Positions 6,455 to 7,470 of a DNA stretch of 7,470 bases are shown one piece after another (positions within the stretch are counted from its first letter, which is position 1; every line of letters begins with the position of its first letter). The notes under the pieces were generated by a model that saw only the letters and a program-made list of their open reading frames with translations, was not told the DNA's origin and did no database searches. The position numbers and the translations under genes were made by a program. The stretch is from contig DAOVJH010000061.1 in NCBI GenBank assembly GCA_030673345.1, forward strand, positions 1 through 7,470, in the 5' to 3' direction. Source of the DNA: Pseudomonadota bacterium (GTDB lineage: Bacteria > Pseudomonadota > Gammaproteobacteria > SZUA-229).

Positions 6455-7237
6455 TCACTGGCGAGGATTTCTCAGGTTGGATAAGGTGAACAGGCTGTCA
6501 GCGTGATCCTGGTCGAACTTTATATCCTGTACCGACATCTCGGTCCATTCGTCAGGTGTTTCGACTTTACCCATGCGCACAGTGCTGGCCACGGTGCGGC
6601 CGCCGAGAGTTTTAATCTCCCGTGCCTTCATGCTTTTGACCAGGATGTTGTCCTGATCCCAGAACTGCTGTTCCAGCAGAACATAGTCATCACGTATCGT
6701 TAAAACTTCTTTACCCCAGACGATTGCGGCATCTTCATGCGGTATCGATTCGATGACGTAAACGGTGTGTCCATCCTGCTCACGTGTCTGCAGGATCTGA
6801 TGATCGTACTGATCGATAATGTCTGTGGATTTACTGATGTCCTTATTAGTGAAGTCGCTGCCCATCCAGCTCTGACTCATCATGGAAGAGGGTATCTTGA
6901 TGATACGGTTGACCTTGGGTGCAAAGGTCCACATGTTATTGTCTTTGGTCAGGGTGCCATTGCCGGCATCTTTTTTTGGCCTGGTTATACGTACCAGTGA
7001 GGTCTTGTCGCCCTTGGTCCAGCTGCGCATCGACATGCTTCTTTCCCAGTCAGGACGGTGGATGGTCATGGTCATCTCAGAGTAGGAAGAAAGGCCGCGC
7101 CAGTGGTCCATCGCCTGCTGGATCAGTACACGTGGTTCGAGCGTATCTGATTGCGCAGGTTCTGATTGCACGGGCAGCGAGATTGATAAGAAAGTTAATA
7201 ACGCGCAACACAGGATACGCGGGATGGGACGTTTCAT
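6455..7237 (-). CDS. LolA-like outer-membrane lipoprotein-sorting family protein (periplasmic carrier)
   Basis: This 260-residue protein has a Sec signal peptide: K2 and R3, hydrophobic core about 8-20, likely cleavage after V-Q-S around residue 25. The mature part fits the LolA_like family (COG2834 type), an incomplete beta-barrel that carries lipidated or other hydrophobic cargo through the periplasm. Recognisable stretches are 'TMTIHRPDWERSMSMRSWTK' (56-75), 'LVRITRPKKDAGNGTL' (81-96), 'MWTFAPKVNRIIKIPSSMM' with SQSWMGSDFTNKD after it (102-133), and a late YVLLEQQFWDQD strand pair. The W-x-FAP...R-I-I-K...MGSDF block is the family hallmark. Members of this family often sit beside RND/MMPL or ABC pumps and an outer-membrane protein, and are distinct from housekeeping LolA. 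It is the first gene of the cluster and is preceded by a good ribosome binding site. Its cargo is unknown. Confidence 0.93.
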   Translation of the reverse strand: MKRPIPRILCCALLTFLSISLPVQSEPAQSDTLEPRVLIQQAMDHWRGLSSYSEMTMTIHRPDWERSMSMRSWTKGDKTSLVRITRPKKDAGNGTLTKDNNMWTFAPKVNRIIKIPSSMMSQSWMGSDFTNKDISKSTDIIDQYDHQILQTREQDGHTVYVIESIPHEDAAIVWGKEVLTIRDDYVLLEQQFWDQDNILVKSMKAREIKTLGGRTVASTVRMGKVETPDEWTEMSVQDIKFDQDHADSLFTLSNLRNPRQ

Positions 7238-7243
7238 TATTGT

Positions 7244-7248
7244 TCCCT
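7244..7248 (-). promoter_or_regulatory. Ribosome binding site of the LolA-like gene
   Basis: AGGGA on the minus strand lies six bases before the ATG at 7235-7237. It is the best-placed ribosome binding site in the window and fixes the start of the first gene of the cluster. Confidence 0.75.
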
Positions 7249-7321
7249 AAAAATCAGATTAAGCTGAGTTTAACTGGCTGGCTATTGCGGAACAACAGAT
7301 GCAGATCAATAGATAATGCTT

Positions 7322-7351
7322 TTTATTAAAACTTTTCCCGATTTATTAAAA
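7322..7351. promoter_or_regulatory. Pair of 10-bp direct repeats, possible regulator binding site
   Basis: TTTATTAAAA occurs at 7322-7331 and again at 7342-7351, exactly 20 bp apart, which is close to two helical turns. Each copy is nearly palindromic. The pair lies about 85-115 bases upstream of the first gene of the cluster, a reasonable place for an operator or an UP-like A/T element. Low sequence complexity makes chance possible. Confidence 0.35.
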
Positions 7352-7470
7352 ATCTGGATGCGATTTTCATCTCTATAATTGAATGACAACTTCTAATCCC
7401 TGTCCGCTATCTGCAGTCGCATATACGTTATACACGCAGACCAAAGCTGACTTTTATAAACATGACCTGG

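Larger units (their letters stand above)
7238..7470. other. AT-rich region upstream of the envelope cluster
   Basis: These 233 bases hold no supported gene. The region should carry the promoter of the five-gene minus-strand cluster, but I find no good pair of -35 and -10 boxes on that strand. A TATAAT at 7374-7379 faces the + strand and lacks a matching -35. At the right edge a minus-strand frame open from the edge to about 7390 could be the last 25 codons of a gene outside the window, and an ATG at 7462-7464 could begin a + strand gene. Neither can be judged from so few bases. Confidence 0.5.

Noticed and set aside
7282..7312. CTATTG...CAATAG inverted repeat in the upstream region
   Set aside because: The arms are only 6 bp with a 19-base spacer, easily expected by chance in AT-rich DNA.
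6919..7329. 136-codon + strand open frame opposite the LolA-like gene
   Set aside because: Composition is rich in Cys, Trp and Ser with no family resemblance. It overlaps a clear gene on the other strand.
7374..7379. Sigma-70 promoter with TATAAT facing the + strand
   Set aside because: No acceptable -35 lies 16-18 bases upstream, and no gene in the window would be served.

Overview
The window looks like chromosomal DNA of a gammaproteobacterium. The evidence is a YaiI-type protein close to the enterobacterial one, envelope genes typical of a diderm with signal peptides and an outer-membrane barrel, roughly balanced base composition by eye, and palindromic intergenic repeats of kinds common in that class. 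The species cannot be named from the sequence. No tRNA, rRNA, CRISPR array, transposase or phage gene was seen.

Left part (1-1719): the 3' end of an ABC-transporter solute-binding protein gene of the NrtA/SsuA/NMT1 type enters from the left edge on the + strand. It converges on a complete minus-strand yaiI (UPF0178) gene. A 183-base divergent intergenic region follows, then a small + strand lipoprotein gene with one fibronectin type III-like domain. That gene converges on the long minus-strand cluster.

Main part (1720-7237, minus strand, read right to left): a five-gene cluster that looks like one envelope-trafficking system. It runs LolA-like periplasmic carrier (260 aa), FtsX/MacB/LolCE-type permease 1 (417 aa), permease 2 (416 aa), LolD/MacB-type ATPase (237 aa) and outer-membrane beta-barrel (427 aa). 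The carrier and permease 1 are 10 bases apart, and the two permease genes share an ATGA stop/start overlap. The inferred arrangement is an inner-membrane mechanotransmission ABC pump made of two different permeases and an ATPase, which loads a hydrophobic cargo onto a LolA-fold carrier for delivery to, or through, a dedicated barrel. The cargo is unknown.

The two 3' junctions of the cluster are loose and each holds a different long inverted repeat. Between permease 2 and the ATPase lies a perfect 27-bp inverted repeat. Between the ATPase and the barrel lies an imperfect 34-bp inverted repeat that runs into the ATPase gene and supplies its last seven codons and stop. Neither has a T-tract, so they resemble REP/MITE-like intergenic elements rather than intrinsic terminators.

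Right part (7238-7470): a 233-base AT-rich region upstream of the cluster. It has a clear ribosome binding site and a pair of identical 10-bp direct repeats 20 bp apart, but no convincing sigma-70 promoter.
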